A DNA stretch of 5,131 bases, from the NCBI GenBank assembly GCA_009924885.1, contig RFQS01000160.1:1-5131 (forward strand). The letters run 5' to 3'. This DNA is from Pseudomonadota bacterium (lineage in GTDB: Bacteria; Cyanobacteriota; Vampirovibrionia; LMEP-6097). A model generated the notes under the pieces. It saw nothing but the letters and a program-made list of their open reading frames with translations, did no database searches and was not told the origin of the DNA. Each line of letters opens with the position of its first letter. The first letter of the stretch is position 1. Of this stretch, positions 1 to 5,131 are shown piece by piece. A program made the translations under genes and the position numbers.

Positions 1-657
1 GAATTTGATTTTAAGCGCTATTTAAAAGATTTTGAGAAAGCTATTGATTCATTAATGATTAACGCAGAAGATCTTAGCCAAAATCCCAATAGATTACCAC
101 GATTAGAGCTTGCATCTTCACTGACGTTACCACTTAAAAATTCTAGTGTTGATTGTATAGTAACTTCTCCGCCGTATTGCACAAGAATTGACTATGCGAC
201 AATGACGCTCCCAGAGTTGGTTTGGTTAAAGATGGGGGTAAATGATATTAATCAATTAAGGCGAAATATAATCGGCACGACCACCGTTGAAAAAAAGCTA
301 CAGGAAATTACATTAACTCCTAAAGCCAAGGTAATTCTTGAATCAGTTCAGGCGCACGATTCTAAAGCATCTGCGACTTATTATTACAAAAATTTAAAAA
401 GCTATTTTATGAAAATGGAATTGAGCTTCCTTGAACTAGCGAGAGTTTTAAAAAAGACTGGGTCTCTACATATCGTTTTACAAGACTCTAGATATAAGGA
501 TTTGGATTTAAAGATATCTGAGATATTTACTGAAAGCCTTGAAATGAAAGGGCTTCAGATCATAGATGAGTCAAGGTATATGTCAGAAGGCTTTAATTAT
601 CTTAGGGGGAATAGGGAGATTAATGAGGTGGTGTTTAGATGTCGGAAAATAGTATGA
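1..657 (+). CDS. DNA methyltransferase (TSPPY type), C-terminal part, 5' end outside window
   Basis: Probable S-adenosylmethionine-dependent DNA methyltransferase that methylates an exocyclic amino group (N6-adenine or N4-cytosine). The frame is open from base 1 with no stop, so the ATG at 55 is probably internal and the visible 218 residues are the C-terminal part of a longer protein. Visible residues 55-59 (bases 163-177) are TSPPY, the catalytic motif IV of amino-methyltransferases, followed by CTRIDYA and a hydrophobic helix. The stretch ELARVLKKTGSLHIVLQDS (bases about 436-489) fits the later strand of the Rossmann-like fold. No FxGxG cofactor motif I is visible, so it should lie upstream. 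The last 19 bases overlap the DUF262 gene, which suggests one transcript and coupled translation. It could be the modification part of a restriction or defence cassette, or a solitary methylase. The fold is fairly sure; the target base and sequence are not visible. Confidence 0.85.
   Translation, partial: EFDFKRYLKDFEKAIDSLMINAEDLSQNPNRLPRLELASSLTLPLKNSSVDCIVTSPPYCTRIDYATMTLPELVWLKMGVNDINQLRRNIIGTTTVEKKLQEITLTPKAKVILESVQAHDSKASATYYYKNLKSYFMKMELSFLELARVLKKTGSLHIVLQDSRYKDLDLKISEIFTESLEMKGLQIIDESRYMSEGFNYLRGNREINEVVFRCRKIV
625..630 (+). promoter_or_regulatory. Ribosome binding site of the DUF262 gene
   Basis: GAGGTG lies 8 nt before the ATG at 639 and inside the end of the methyltransferase gene. 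It favours the 639 start over the in-frame ATG at 654, which overlaps the methyltransferase stop as ATGA but has only a weak GGA (644-646) in front of it. Confidence 0.55.
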
Positions 658-1862
658 ATTTAGTTAATCAAGTTTTAGATGCAAAAGAAAAAATTCAAGT
701 AGAGAGGTTTACTTATGACTTAGACTGGGTTGTAAGCAAAATTAAAAGTGGTCAATTAAAAATACAGCCTGCTTATCAGAGAACTTTTGAGTGGACTATC
801 GCTCAACAATCAAAGTTTATAGAATCTTTAATTCTAAATCTGCCAGTTCCACCGATATACATAGCTGAAAATGATAAAGCGGAATGGGAGCTACTAGATG
901 GACTTCAGAGAATTTCTACTTTCTTGCATTTTATCGGAGAAATTAATCTTTTAAAGGCGATAGAATCATCACAGCTATGTAGAGAAGAGAGCGACTTAGA
1001 AGAATTTCTTGAGAGTGATGATTCAGATGAAGATTTAGAAAATATCTCAGAAGATATACCGAAATCACCTAGCTACCTTACTCTTAAGGGGTGCGATATA
1101 ATCCCAGATTTAAATGGCAAAGATAAATCTTCATTAGATGCTCCTCTGTATAAGCGTCTTATCAATAAAGCTATAGATATTTATGTATTTTCATACACTG
1201 GAAAAGATCATGCTTGGATGCGTTACCATATGTTCATTCGAATTAATTCTGGTGGTACGAATTTATCTGCACAACAAATAAGAAACGCTTCTGTAAGGCT
1301 TCTTGATAATAAGGTCATTGATTTTATTAATGAAGAGCTTGCCACCGATGAGGATTTTAAAAAAACACTCAGATTACTTAAACGAAAATATAGTGTGAAT
1401 CAAAATCGAAGAATGATTTTAGAAGATTTAGTTCTAAGGTTTTTTGCCTTTAAGAATAATAAAAATGCTTATACAAAAGATGTAAAGCCATTTCTAGATA
1501 AGTATTTAGAGGATTGTGCATTAGGGGAAAATAAGTTTGATGTAGATAAAGAGCGCTTAGTATTTAAAAAGACTTTCTCATTTTTAGCATCCAATTGCAA
1601 TGAAGATTCATTTAAAATCGATGACAAGAAAAAAAACCTTTATCTATATGAAGCTCTTACGCTCACCATAGCTAAATGCATAGAGCAAGATCTTGATTTA
1701 AGTAAGTTAAAATCTGAATCAATAAATTCATTTATTAAATCGGAATATTTTGATAAAGCATGTTTTGTGAGTGGAGGAAAAAATACCCTTTCTTACCATG
1801 ACAAAAGACTAGAGCAATTAGAAAAATATTTAAAAAGTTTAGGAATTAATATCAAGGATTAA
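639..1862 (+). CDS. DUF262 (ParB-like, GmrS-related) domain protein
   Basis: A 407-aa protein of the DUF262 family, whose N-terminal domain has a ParB-like fold and is the NTP-using part of GmrSD-type (type IV) restriction systems. Three family signatures are visible: QPAYQR at residues 43-48, DGLQRIS at 87-93, and FIRINSGGTNLS at 199-210 followed by QQIRNAS. Residues 117-139 form a strongly acidic insertion rich in Asp and Glu. The remaining roughly 190 residues are mostly helical and lysine-rich. I see no HNH/DUF1524 nuclease signature, so this is not a fused GmrSD; any cutting activity would have to come from a partner. It overlaps the methyltransferase by 19 nt and is followed after 19 nt by the HEPN gene, so the three look co-transcribed. 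Its likely role is NTP-dependent sensing or regulation in a defence cassette. The family call is secure; the role is inferred. Confidence 0.88.
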   Translation: MSENSMNLVNQVLDAKEKIQVERFTYDLDWVVSKIKSGQLKIQPAYQRTFEWTIAQQSKFIESLILNLPVPPIYIAENDKAEWELLDGLQRISTFLHFIGEINLLKAIESSQLCREESDLEEFLESDDSDEDLENISEDIPKSPSYLTLKGCDIIPDLNGKDKSSLDAPLYKRLINKAIDIYVFSYTGKDHAWMRYHMFIRINSGGTNLSAQQIRNASVRLLDNKVIDFINEELATDEDFKKTLRLLKRKYSVNQNRRMILEDLVLRFFAFKNNKNAYTKDVKPFLDKYLEDCALGENKFDVDKERLVFKKTFSFLASNCNEDSFKIDDKKKNLYLYEALTLTIAKCIEQDLDLSKLKSESINSFIKSEYFDKACFVSGGKNTLSYHDKRLEQLEKYLKSLGINIKD

Positions 1863-1867
1863 TCTTC

Positions 1868-1873
1868 AAAAGG
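1868..1873 (+). promoter_or_regulatory. Ribosome binding site fixing the GTG start of the HEPN gene
   Basis: AAAAGG ends 8 nt before the GTG at 1882. No ATG lies at a suitable distance, so this site supports a GTG start. It sits within the 19-nt gap after the DUF262 stop codon. Confidence 0.5.
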
Positions 1874-1881
1874 TTTATACC

Positions 1882-2397
1882 GTGTATTTAGAAAAGCTTA
1901 CTGATTATAAAAAACAAATGAATCAAATCACGAGATTAATCAGTGATTCTCACTCAAAGTATATTCTTCTGTCTAGGATTGCTATCTTTGAAGGTTTTTT
2001 ATACGAAAAGATTTCAGAACATCCAACGTATTCACCTAGACCTGCTGATAAAACTTCGATTGAAGATAAAGTCAAATTTTTTAAAAACAGATACTATCTT
2101 CTGCACTTAGTCGAAAAAGATATTTCTACAGAGATTCATTATCTGATCAGTAAATTAAGATTAATTCGAAATCGAATTGCTCATGGTGATTTTAACTTAA
2201 CAGCTAATATGCCTGTATGCACTTTTGTTGAAAAATTTTTAAATGAAGTGGAGACTTTATTCTTAAGAGCTGTTCCAACAGAGGACAGAGATCAAGTGCC
2301 TCAAGCAATAACAGATCGCATTTCGATATTCTCACTGGATAAGAATGACTTAAAAAATCTCGGGAATGATTTGGATAAAATATTAGGTTTTCTATAA
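1882..2397 (+). CDS. HEPN-domain protein, probable RNase (MAE_28990-like or RiboL-PSP-like)
   Basis: A 171-aa, mostly helical protein starting at GTG. Residues 96-101 read RNRIAH, matching the R-x4-6-H active-site motif of HEPN ribonucleases, with the usual polar residue (Asn97) right after the Arg and Gly102 after the His. A first helical pair (about 1-45, including SRIAIFEGFLYEKI) and a second (about 78-125) around the motif fit the four-helix HEPN bundle. There is no signal peptide or membrane segment, so it is probably cytoplasmic. HEPN proteins are common effectors of toxin-antitoxin and abortive defence systems and cut RNA as dimers. From memory, small HEPN families such as MAE_28990 and RiboL-PSP occur beside DUF262 genes, as here, but I cannot choose the subfamily. 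The residues after 130 may be a dimer or partner contact. The family call is good; RNase activity in this protein is inferred. Confidence 0.78.
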   Translation: MYLEKLTDYKKQMNQITRLISDSHSKYILLSRIAIFEGFLYEKISEHPTYSPRPADKTSIEDKVKFFKNRYYLLHLVEKDISTEIHYLISKLRLIRNRIAHGDFNLTANMPVCTFVEKFLNEVETLFLRAVPTEDRDQVPQAITDRISIFSLDKNDLKNLGNDLDKILGFL

Positions 2398-2405
2398 ATC
2401 CTTAA

Positions 2406-2588
2406 TTTTTCAGTCCACTTTATTTACCAAGAAGAGCTACCAAAGGCATGAATGGCTATCGAATCATTAGTCAGCTTGATAAGGTTTACCCCGATATAGA
2501 ACTCAGTGCCATTCACCCAGAGGGTTTGAATAATGAAATTACCAAAAGCTTTTATGATGAGGTTTTTAGAACAGAAAGAGAACTCTAA
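2406..2588 (+). pseudogene. Unidentified open frame, possible 3' remnant of a lost gene
   Basis: An open frame runs from just after a TAA at 2403-2405 to a TAA at 2586-2588. It encodes about 60 residues, including MNGYRIISQLDKVYP and AIHPEGLNNEI, with an ATG at 2448 giving 46 aa. The residue mix looks protein-like rather than random, but I do not recognise the family. There is no convincing ribosome binding site: AAAGG is only 1 nt from the ATG. It could be the tail of a gene removed when the upstream cassette inserted, a small real gene, or chance. It occupies most of the 242-nt stretch between the HEPN and regulator genes. Confidence 0.28.
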
Positions 2589-2633
2589 AAAGACTGTTGG
2601 ACAACGAAAACGCAGAAAACGGAGTTGTACAAC
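2587..2633 (-). terminator. Possible rho-independent terminator of the response regulator gene
   Basis: On the - strand, GTTGTACAAC begins 6 nt after the regulator stop codon. It can pair with GTTGTCCAAC across an 18-nt loop, giving nine pairs and one mismatch. AGTC and then TTTTT follow the stem. The loop is larger than usual and the T tract starts 4 nt after the stem, so the call is moderate. The + strand equivalent has no T tract, so it would act in one direction only. Confidence 0.4.
2596..2633. repeat. 38-bp composite repeat (10+9+9+10)
   Basis: The segment divides exactly into GTTGGACAAC (2596-2605), GAAAACGCA (2606-2614), GAAAACGGA (2615-2623) and GTTGTACAAC (2624-2633). The two 9-mers are tandem copies differing at one base. 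The outer 10-mers differ at one base, and the right one is a perfect palindrome. It lies between the possible gene remnant and the 3' end of the regulator gene. Confidence 0.6.
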
Positions 2634-2639
2634 GGCCTG

Positions 2640-3359
2640 CTAAATCACCTGCTTAACAGGTATCTTCAACATATACCCCGCTCCACGCTTAGTGTGGATA
2701 AGCTTTCCATATTTTTTCTCTTTAAGCTTAGAGCGTAAGTATCTGATATAAACTTCGATTACATTACTCTCACCGATAAAGTCATAGCCCCAAACCTTAT
2801 TAAATAAAAACTCACGAGTTAAATATTCTTCAGGGTGCATCATAAATATACGCAGTAAAGAAAATTCTTTAGTTCTCAGGGAAAGCTCTTCATCATTACG
2901 CTTTGCGATTCTTCCTAATTGATCCAACCAAAGATCACCGTAAACAATAACAGGATTCTGTCCTGGAGCCTTTCTTCTAAATATCGCTCTGATTCTCGCT
3001 AAAAGCTCGTCTGCAACAAAGGGCTTCACTATATAATCATCAGCGCCATTATCTAAGCACTTTACTTTATCTTCGATGCTATCTTTAGCTGTAATAAAAA
3101 TTATTGGCTGATCAAAACCATCTTCGCGCACCTGCTTACAAACTTCTTCACCACTTAAACTTGGGAGCATACAGTCAAGCAAAATCAAGTCTGGATTATG
3201 TTCTTTAACAAATTTTACGGCTTGCAAGCCATCAACACTGGTTACCACATCGTAACCTTCGTACTTAAGTTCCAACTCAATTAGTCTCAGAATCTGTGGC
3301 TCATCTTCAACGACTAGAACTTTAGTGAGTTTAGGGTCTTTAATCGTTGCGGTCTGCAT
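2640..3359 (-). CDS. OmpR/PhoB-type two-component response regulator
   Basis: A 239-aa cytoplasmic DNA-binding response regulator of normal family length. The receiver domain spans about residues 12-128: acidic pocket Glu18/Asp19 in VVEDE, phospho-acceptor Asp62 in LILLDCMLP, switch Thr90 in IIFITA, and Lys112 in IVKPF. The C-terminal winged-helix domain spans about 137-233, with LRTKEFSLL, a recognition-helix region NVIEVYIRYLRSKL, and a wing ending KRGAGYML. Phosphorylation by a histidine kinase should drive dimer binding to promoter repeats. No kinase gene adjoins it in this window, so it is an orphan here and its stimulus is unknown. The start is the only suitable one before the receiver domain and gives a short extension ahead of KVLVVEDE. 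It is divergent from fumC. A strong promoter lies close upstream and there is no visible Shine-Dalgarno. Confidence 0.95.
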   Translation of the reverse strand: MQTATIKDPKLTKVLVVEDEPQILRLIELELKYEGYDVVTSVDGLQAVKFVKEHNPDLILLDCMLPSLSGEEVCKQVREDGFDQPIIFITAKDSIEDKVKCLDNGADDYIVKPFVADELLARIRAIFRRKAPGQNPVIVYGDLWLDQLGRIAKRNDEELSLRTKEFSLLRIFMMHPEEYLTREFLFNKVWGYDFIGESNVIEVYIRYLRSKLKEKKYGKLIHTKRGAGYMLKIPVKQVI

Positions 3360-3363
3360 GGCT

Positions 3364-3387
3364 AAGTAAGTAGAATTCTACATACTT
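3364..3387. promoter_or_regulatory. 24-bp dyad over the regulator -10 box, probable operator
   Basis: The segment is an inverted repeat with 12-bp halves. The left half is AAGTAAGTAGAA, and the right half is its reverse complement except for one position. The central TAGAATTCTA is a perfect palindrome. It covers the -10 hexamer and the presumed transcription start, where a bound dimer would block RNA polymerase. OmpR-type regulators usually bind direct repeats, so the binder may be a different repressor. Confidence 0.5.
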
Positions 3388-3404
3388 GCTAATACGCATG
3401 TCAA
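3375..3404 (-). promoter_or_regulatory. Sigma70-type promoter of the response regulator gene
   Basis: Read on the - strand, TTGACA (3404-3399) is a perfect -35 box, followed after 18 bp by TAGAAT (3380-3375), which matches five of six -10 positions. Transcription would start near 3368, leaving a leader of about 9 nt before the ATG at 3359. That leader has no Shine-Dalgarno-like sequence. Confidence 0.6.
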
Positions 3405-3420
3405 TTCCTGCCTAAAGATA

Positions 3421-3482
3421 AATCCCATTTATTAAATAAAATTTTTTAAACTTGACAAGCAAATTCTTTTATCATTGAAGTT
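3421..3482 (+). promoter_or_regulatory. AT-rich upstream region of fumC, promoter not resolved
   Basis: This part of the spacer before fumC contains a long A/T tract (about 3427-3450) and a TTGACA at 3452-3457 inside the odd palindrome CTTGACAAG. The best -10-like hexamer, TATCAT at 3470-3475, is only 12 bp from TTGACA, too close for a standard sigma70 pair. If TATCAT is used, transcription would start next to the fumC ATG. A GAAG at 3477-3480 is too close to the ATG to be a good ribosome binding site. Confidence 0.25.
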
Positions 3483-4892
3483 ATGGACACAAGAATTGAA
3501 AAAGATACTATGGGCGAAGTCGCGGTACCAGCGAATAGATACTATGGGGCACAGACAGCAAGATCGCTTGCGAATTTTAAAATAGGTCACGATTTAATGC
3601 CACTTGAATTAATCAAAGCCTTTGCAATTCTGAAAAAGGCTTCAGCATTAGTTAATGCTGACCTAGGAATACTAAGTCAAGAAAAAGCTCAGCTTATCGA
3701 ACAAGCTTCAGACATAGTTATCTCTGGTGAATTAAATGATAATTTCCCGTTAGTAGTCTGGCAGACTGGTTCAGGGACTCAAACGAATATGAATGTTAAT
3801 GAAGTTATCGCGAATAAAGCAATTGAGCTAGCTGGTGGCGTACTCGGCTCTAAAAATCCTATTCACCCAAATGATGACGTTAACAAATCACAGTCCTCAA
3901 ATGATACTTTCCCTACCGCTATGCATATCGCGGCAAAATCATATTTAGAGGATTCACTACTAAGCTCGCTAGAAGCCCTACTTGAAACTATGGATAAAAA
4001 ATCCCAAGAGTTTTCATCTATAGTAAAAATCGGTAGAACCCACTTAATGGATGCGACACCACTTACTCTAGGACAGGAGTTTTCTGGCTATGCTCAGCAG
4101 CTCAGACAAGGTATAAAAAGAGTGAAGCTAGTACTAGAAGATCTTTCAGAATTAGCACTAGGTGGAACTGCCGTAGGGACTGGACTTAACGCTCACCCTG
4201 AGTTCGCTGAAAAAGTCGCAAAGAAGATTTCAGAAATTACTGGCAAAGAATTTATTTCAGCTCCTAATAAATTCGAATCACTTGCAGCGCATGACGCTCT
4301 AGTAATGGCATCTGGTGCTTTAAAGACACTAGCTGTTTCACTTATGAAAATAGCTAACGACATTCGCCTTTTAGGCTCTGGTCCACGTTCTGGGCTAGGC
4401 GAACTCAACCTTCCAGAGAATGAACCAGGTTCATCGATTATGCCAGGTAAAGTGAACCCCACTCAATGTGAGGCCCTCACTATGGTCTGTGCTCAAGTTA
4501 TGGGAAATGATGTAGCCATCAGCATCGGCGGCTCTAACGGTCATTTTGAGTTAAATGTATTTAAACCACTTATCATCTTTAATTTTCTTAACTCCGCAAG
4601 GCTACTTACAGACGCCTGCCAATCATTCAATACTAACTGTTTAAGCGGCATTGAGGCTAACACTGAGAACTGCAAAAAGCACCTCTCTAATTCATTAATG
4701 CTTGTAACCGCTTTAAACAGTCATATCGGCTATGATAAATCTGCTGAAATAGCTAAAAATGCACACAAGAAGGGACTAACCTTAAAGGAGTCCGCTCTGG
4801 AACTAGCTTACCTAAGTTCAGAAGATTTCGACAAATGGGTTAAACCTGAGGAGATGTGCGGCCCGAATCTGGCAGCGAAAGCCCATGCTTAA
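3483..4892 (+). CDS. fumC: Fumarate hydratase, class II
   Basis: A class II fumarase that reversibly hydrates fumarate to L-malate in the TCA cycle. It acts as a soluble homotetramer without an iron-sulfur cluster. The length of 469 aa is normal for the family. Conserved region 1 is GSGTQTNMNVNE (96-107), with SSNDTFPTAMH at 138-148. Region 2 is GRTHLMDATPLTLGQE (184-199) with the active-site His187. Region 3, the fumarase/aspartase signature GSSIMPGKVNP (316-326), carries catalytic Ser318, Lys323 and Asn325. The C-terminal domain ends WVKPEEMCGP. The N-terminus TRIEKDTMGEV matches the usual family start, supporting the ATG at 3483. Aspartase and argininosuccinate lyase share the signature, but the N-terminus, region 1 and C-terminus fit fumarase. 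It is transcribed away from the regulator gene and looks like a single-gene unit. The sequence appears intact. Confidence 0.97.
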   Translation: MDTRIEKDTMGEVAVPANRYYGAQTARSLANFKIGHDLMPLELIKAFAILKKASALVNADLGILSQEKAQLIEQASDIVISGELNDNFPLVVWQTGSGTQTNMNVNEVIANKAIELAGGVLGSKNPIHPNDDVNKSQSSNDTFPTAMHIAAKSYLEDSLLSSLEALLETMDKKSQEFSSIVKIGRTHLMDATPLTLGQEFSGYAQQLRQGIKRVKLVLEDLSELALGGTAVGTGLNAHPEFAEKVAKKISEITGKEFISAPNKFESLAAHDALVMASGALKTLAVSLMKIANDIRLLGSGPRSGLGELNLPENEPGSSIMPGKVNPTQCEALTMVCAQVMGNDVAISIGGSNGHFELNVFKPLIIFNFLNSARLLTDACQSFNTNCLSGIEANTENCKKHLSNSLMLVTALNSHIGYDKSAEIAKNAHKKGLTLKESALELAYLSSEDFDKWVKPEEMCGPNLAAKAHA

Positions 4893-4911
4893 CTGAATCC
4901 ATTGTGAAATG

Positions 4912-4938
4912 AAAAAATCCTGATAATTTAGGATCTTT
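4912..4938 (+). terminator. Weak hairpin after fumC, possible terminator
   Basis: ATCCT (4917-4921) can pair with AGGAT (4930-4934) around an 8-nt loop. Flanking AAA and TTT could extend the stem past a one-base bulge. It sits about 25 nt after the fumC stop. The stem is short and AT-rich and there is no long T tract, so support is poor. Confidence 0.25.
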
Positions 4939-5070
4939 CGAAATCTTTGCGGCTAGATGACCTAGAAAATCTTTTGCGATTCCTAATATTTCTTTCGGAT
5001 TCTCTAAGATGGGACTGTTGCCAATCCTAACGAGTAAATACCGATAGGCATTTGCATTAAGAGTCTTTGC

Positions 5071-5075
5071 AGGAG
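5071..5075 (+). promoter_or_regulatory. Ribosome binding site of the right-edge gene
   Basis: AGGAG lies 9 nt before the ATG at 5085. It is the strongest Shine-Dalgarno in the window and is the main reason for calling a gene start here. Confidence 0.4.
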
Positions 5076-5084
5076 TAGGTTTTG

Positions 5085-5131
5085 ATGATAAAATCAATGA
5101 AGATATGTTTACCAACGAGTCTCTTCAATTA
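5085..5131 (+). CDS. N-terminus of an unidentified protein, 3' end outside window
   Basis: An ATG at 5085 preceded at good spacing by AGGAG opens a frame that runs off the right edge without a stop. The 15 visible residues are MIKSMKICLPTSLFN. A second in-frame ATG at 5097 would give MKICLPTSLFN, which looks like a first beta strand, but it lacks a well-placed ribosome site. Too little is visible to name a function. It lies downstream of fumC on the same strand after a 192-nt gap, so it may have its own promoter; I could not find a clear one. It conflicts with the - strand frame ending at 4840, and I prefer this one because of its ribosome site. Confidence 0.38.
   Translation, partial: MIKSMKICLPTSLFN

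Larger units (their letters stand above)
4840..5115 (-). other. Doubtful - strand open frame convergent with fumC
   Basis: A stop-free frame of 91 codons that would need a TTG start at 5115 and would overlap the last 53 nt of fumC. The middle part, including LENPKEILGIAKDFLGHLAA, looks protein-like and the frame is long for such AT-rich DNA. Against it, there is no ATG near the start, the ribosome site is weak, and the better-supported + strand start at 5085 overlaps it head-on. I do not recognise a family. It may be a gene remnant or chance. The 192-nt gap between fumC and 5085 holds nothing else except the weak hairpin. Confidence 0.18.

Noticed and set aside
55..57. ATG at 55 as the true start of the methyltransferase
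   Set aside because: The frame is open back to base 1 with protein-like residues, there is no ribosome site before it, and the cofactor-binding motif is missing, all pointing to an upstream start.
639..1862. Full GmrSD type IV restriction enzyme
   Set aside because: The C-terminal half shows no HNH/DUF1524 signature, so only the DUF262 part is supported.
2596..2633. Integron attC site (GTTGGAC fits GTTRRRY)
   Set aside because: No matching RYYYAAC partner at a suitable distance and no attC-like arms; the repeat is explained better as a 10+9+9+10 unit.
2596..2633. CRISPR array
   Set aside because: The repeat units are only 9-10 bp and abut each other without spacers; no cas-like genes are present.
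3452..3475. TTGACA plus TATCAT as a standard fumC promoter
   Set aside because: The spacing is 12 bp rather than 16-18 bp, so it is not a convincing sigma70 pair.
4193..4462. 89-codon open frame on the - strand inside fumC
   Set aside because: It lies wholly within fumC, is low-complexity in Ser/Pro/Gly, and the + strand product is a fully conserved enzyme; it is an antisense shadow.

Overview
This is an AT-rich bacterial window with three blocks: (i) the end of what looks like an accessory defence or restriction cassette on the + strand (1-2397), (ii) a short junction with no confident gene (2398-2639), and (iii) ordinary chromosomal genes: an OmpR-type response regulator on the - strand (2640-3359), a divergently transcribed class II fumarase fumC on the + strand (3483-4892), and the probable start of a further + strand gene at the right edge (5085 onward). 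The host cannot be named from this. The fumarase and regulator are ordinary bacterial proteins. The regulator's wording (NPDLILLDCMLP, a winged helix ending KRGAGYML) loosely recalls the cyanobacteria/Melainabacteria side, but that is an impression only.

Block (i) holds three tightly packed co-directional genes. The first is the C-terminal 218 residues of a DNA methyltransferase with a TSPPY catalytic motif; its frame is open to base 1, so the gene starts outside the window. Its end overlaps a 407-aa DUF262 (ParB-like, GmrS-related) protein that keeps the PxYQR, DGxQR and FxRINSGG motifs but has no visible HNH/DUF1524 nuclease domain. Nineteen bases after that comes a 171-aa HEPN-type protein with an RNRIAH (R-x4-H) motif, read from a GTG start. 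Methyltransferase, NTP-dependent ParB-like protein and HEPN RNase make a plausible modification, sensing and RNA-cleaving effector set. The combined function is inferred; the motifs are seen directly.

The junction contains an open frame of about 60 codons that I cannot identify (perhaps a gene remnant) and a 38-bp composite repeat (10+9+9+10). On the - strand this repeat can fold into a stem followed by five Ts, so it probably also ends the regulator transcript.

The 123-bp spacer between the regulator and fumC holds the clearest control signals. The regulator has a near-consensus sigma70 promoter (TTGACA, 18 bp, TAGAAT), and a 24-bp near-perfect dyad sits on its -10 box and presumed start, as a repressor operator would. 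Its predicted leader is only about 9 nt and has no Shine-Dalgarno. No histidine kinase is present, so the regulator is an orphan here. FumC has all its expected catalytic residues and should catalyse the fumarate/malate step of the TCA cycle.
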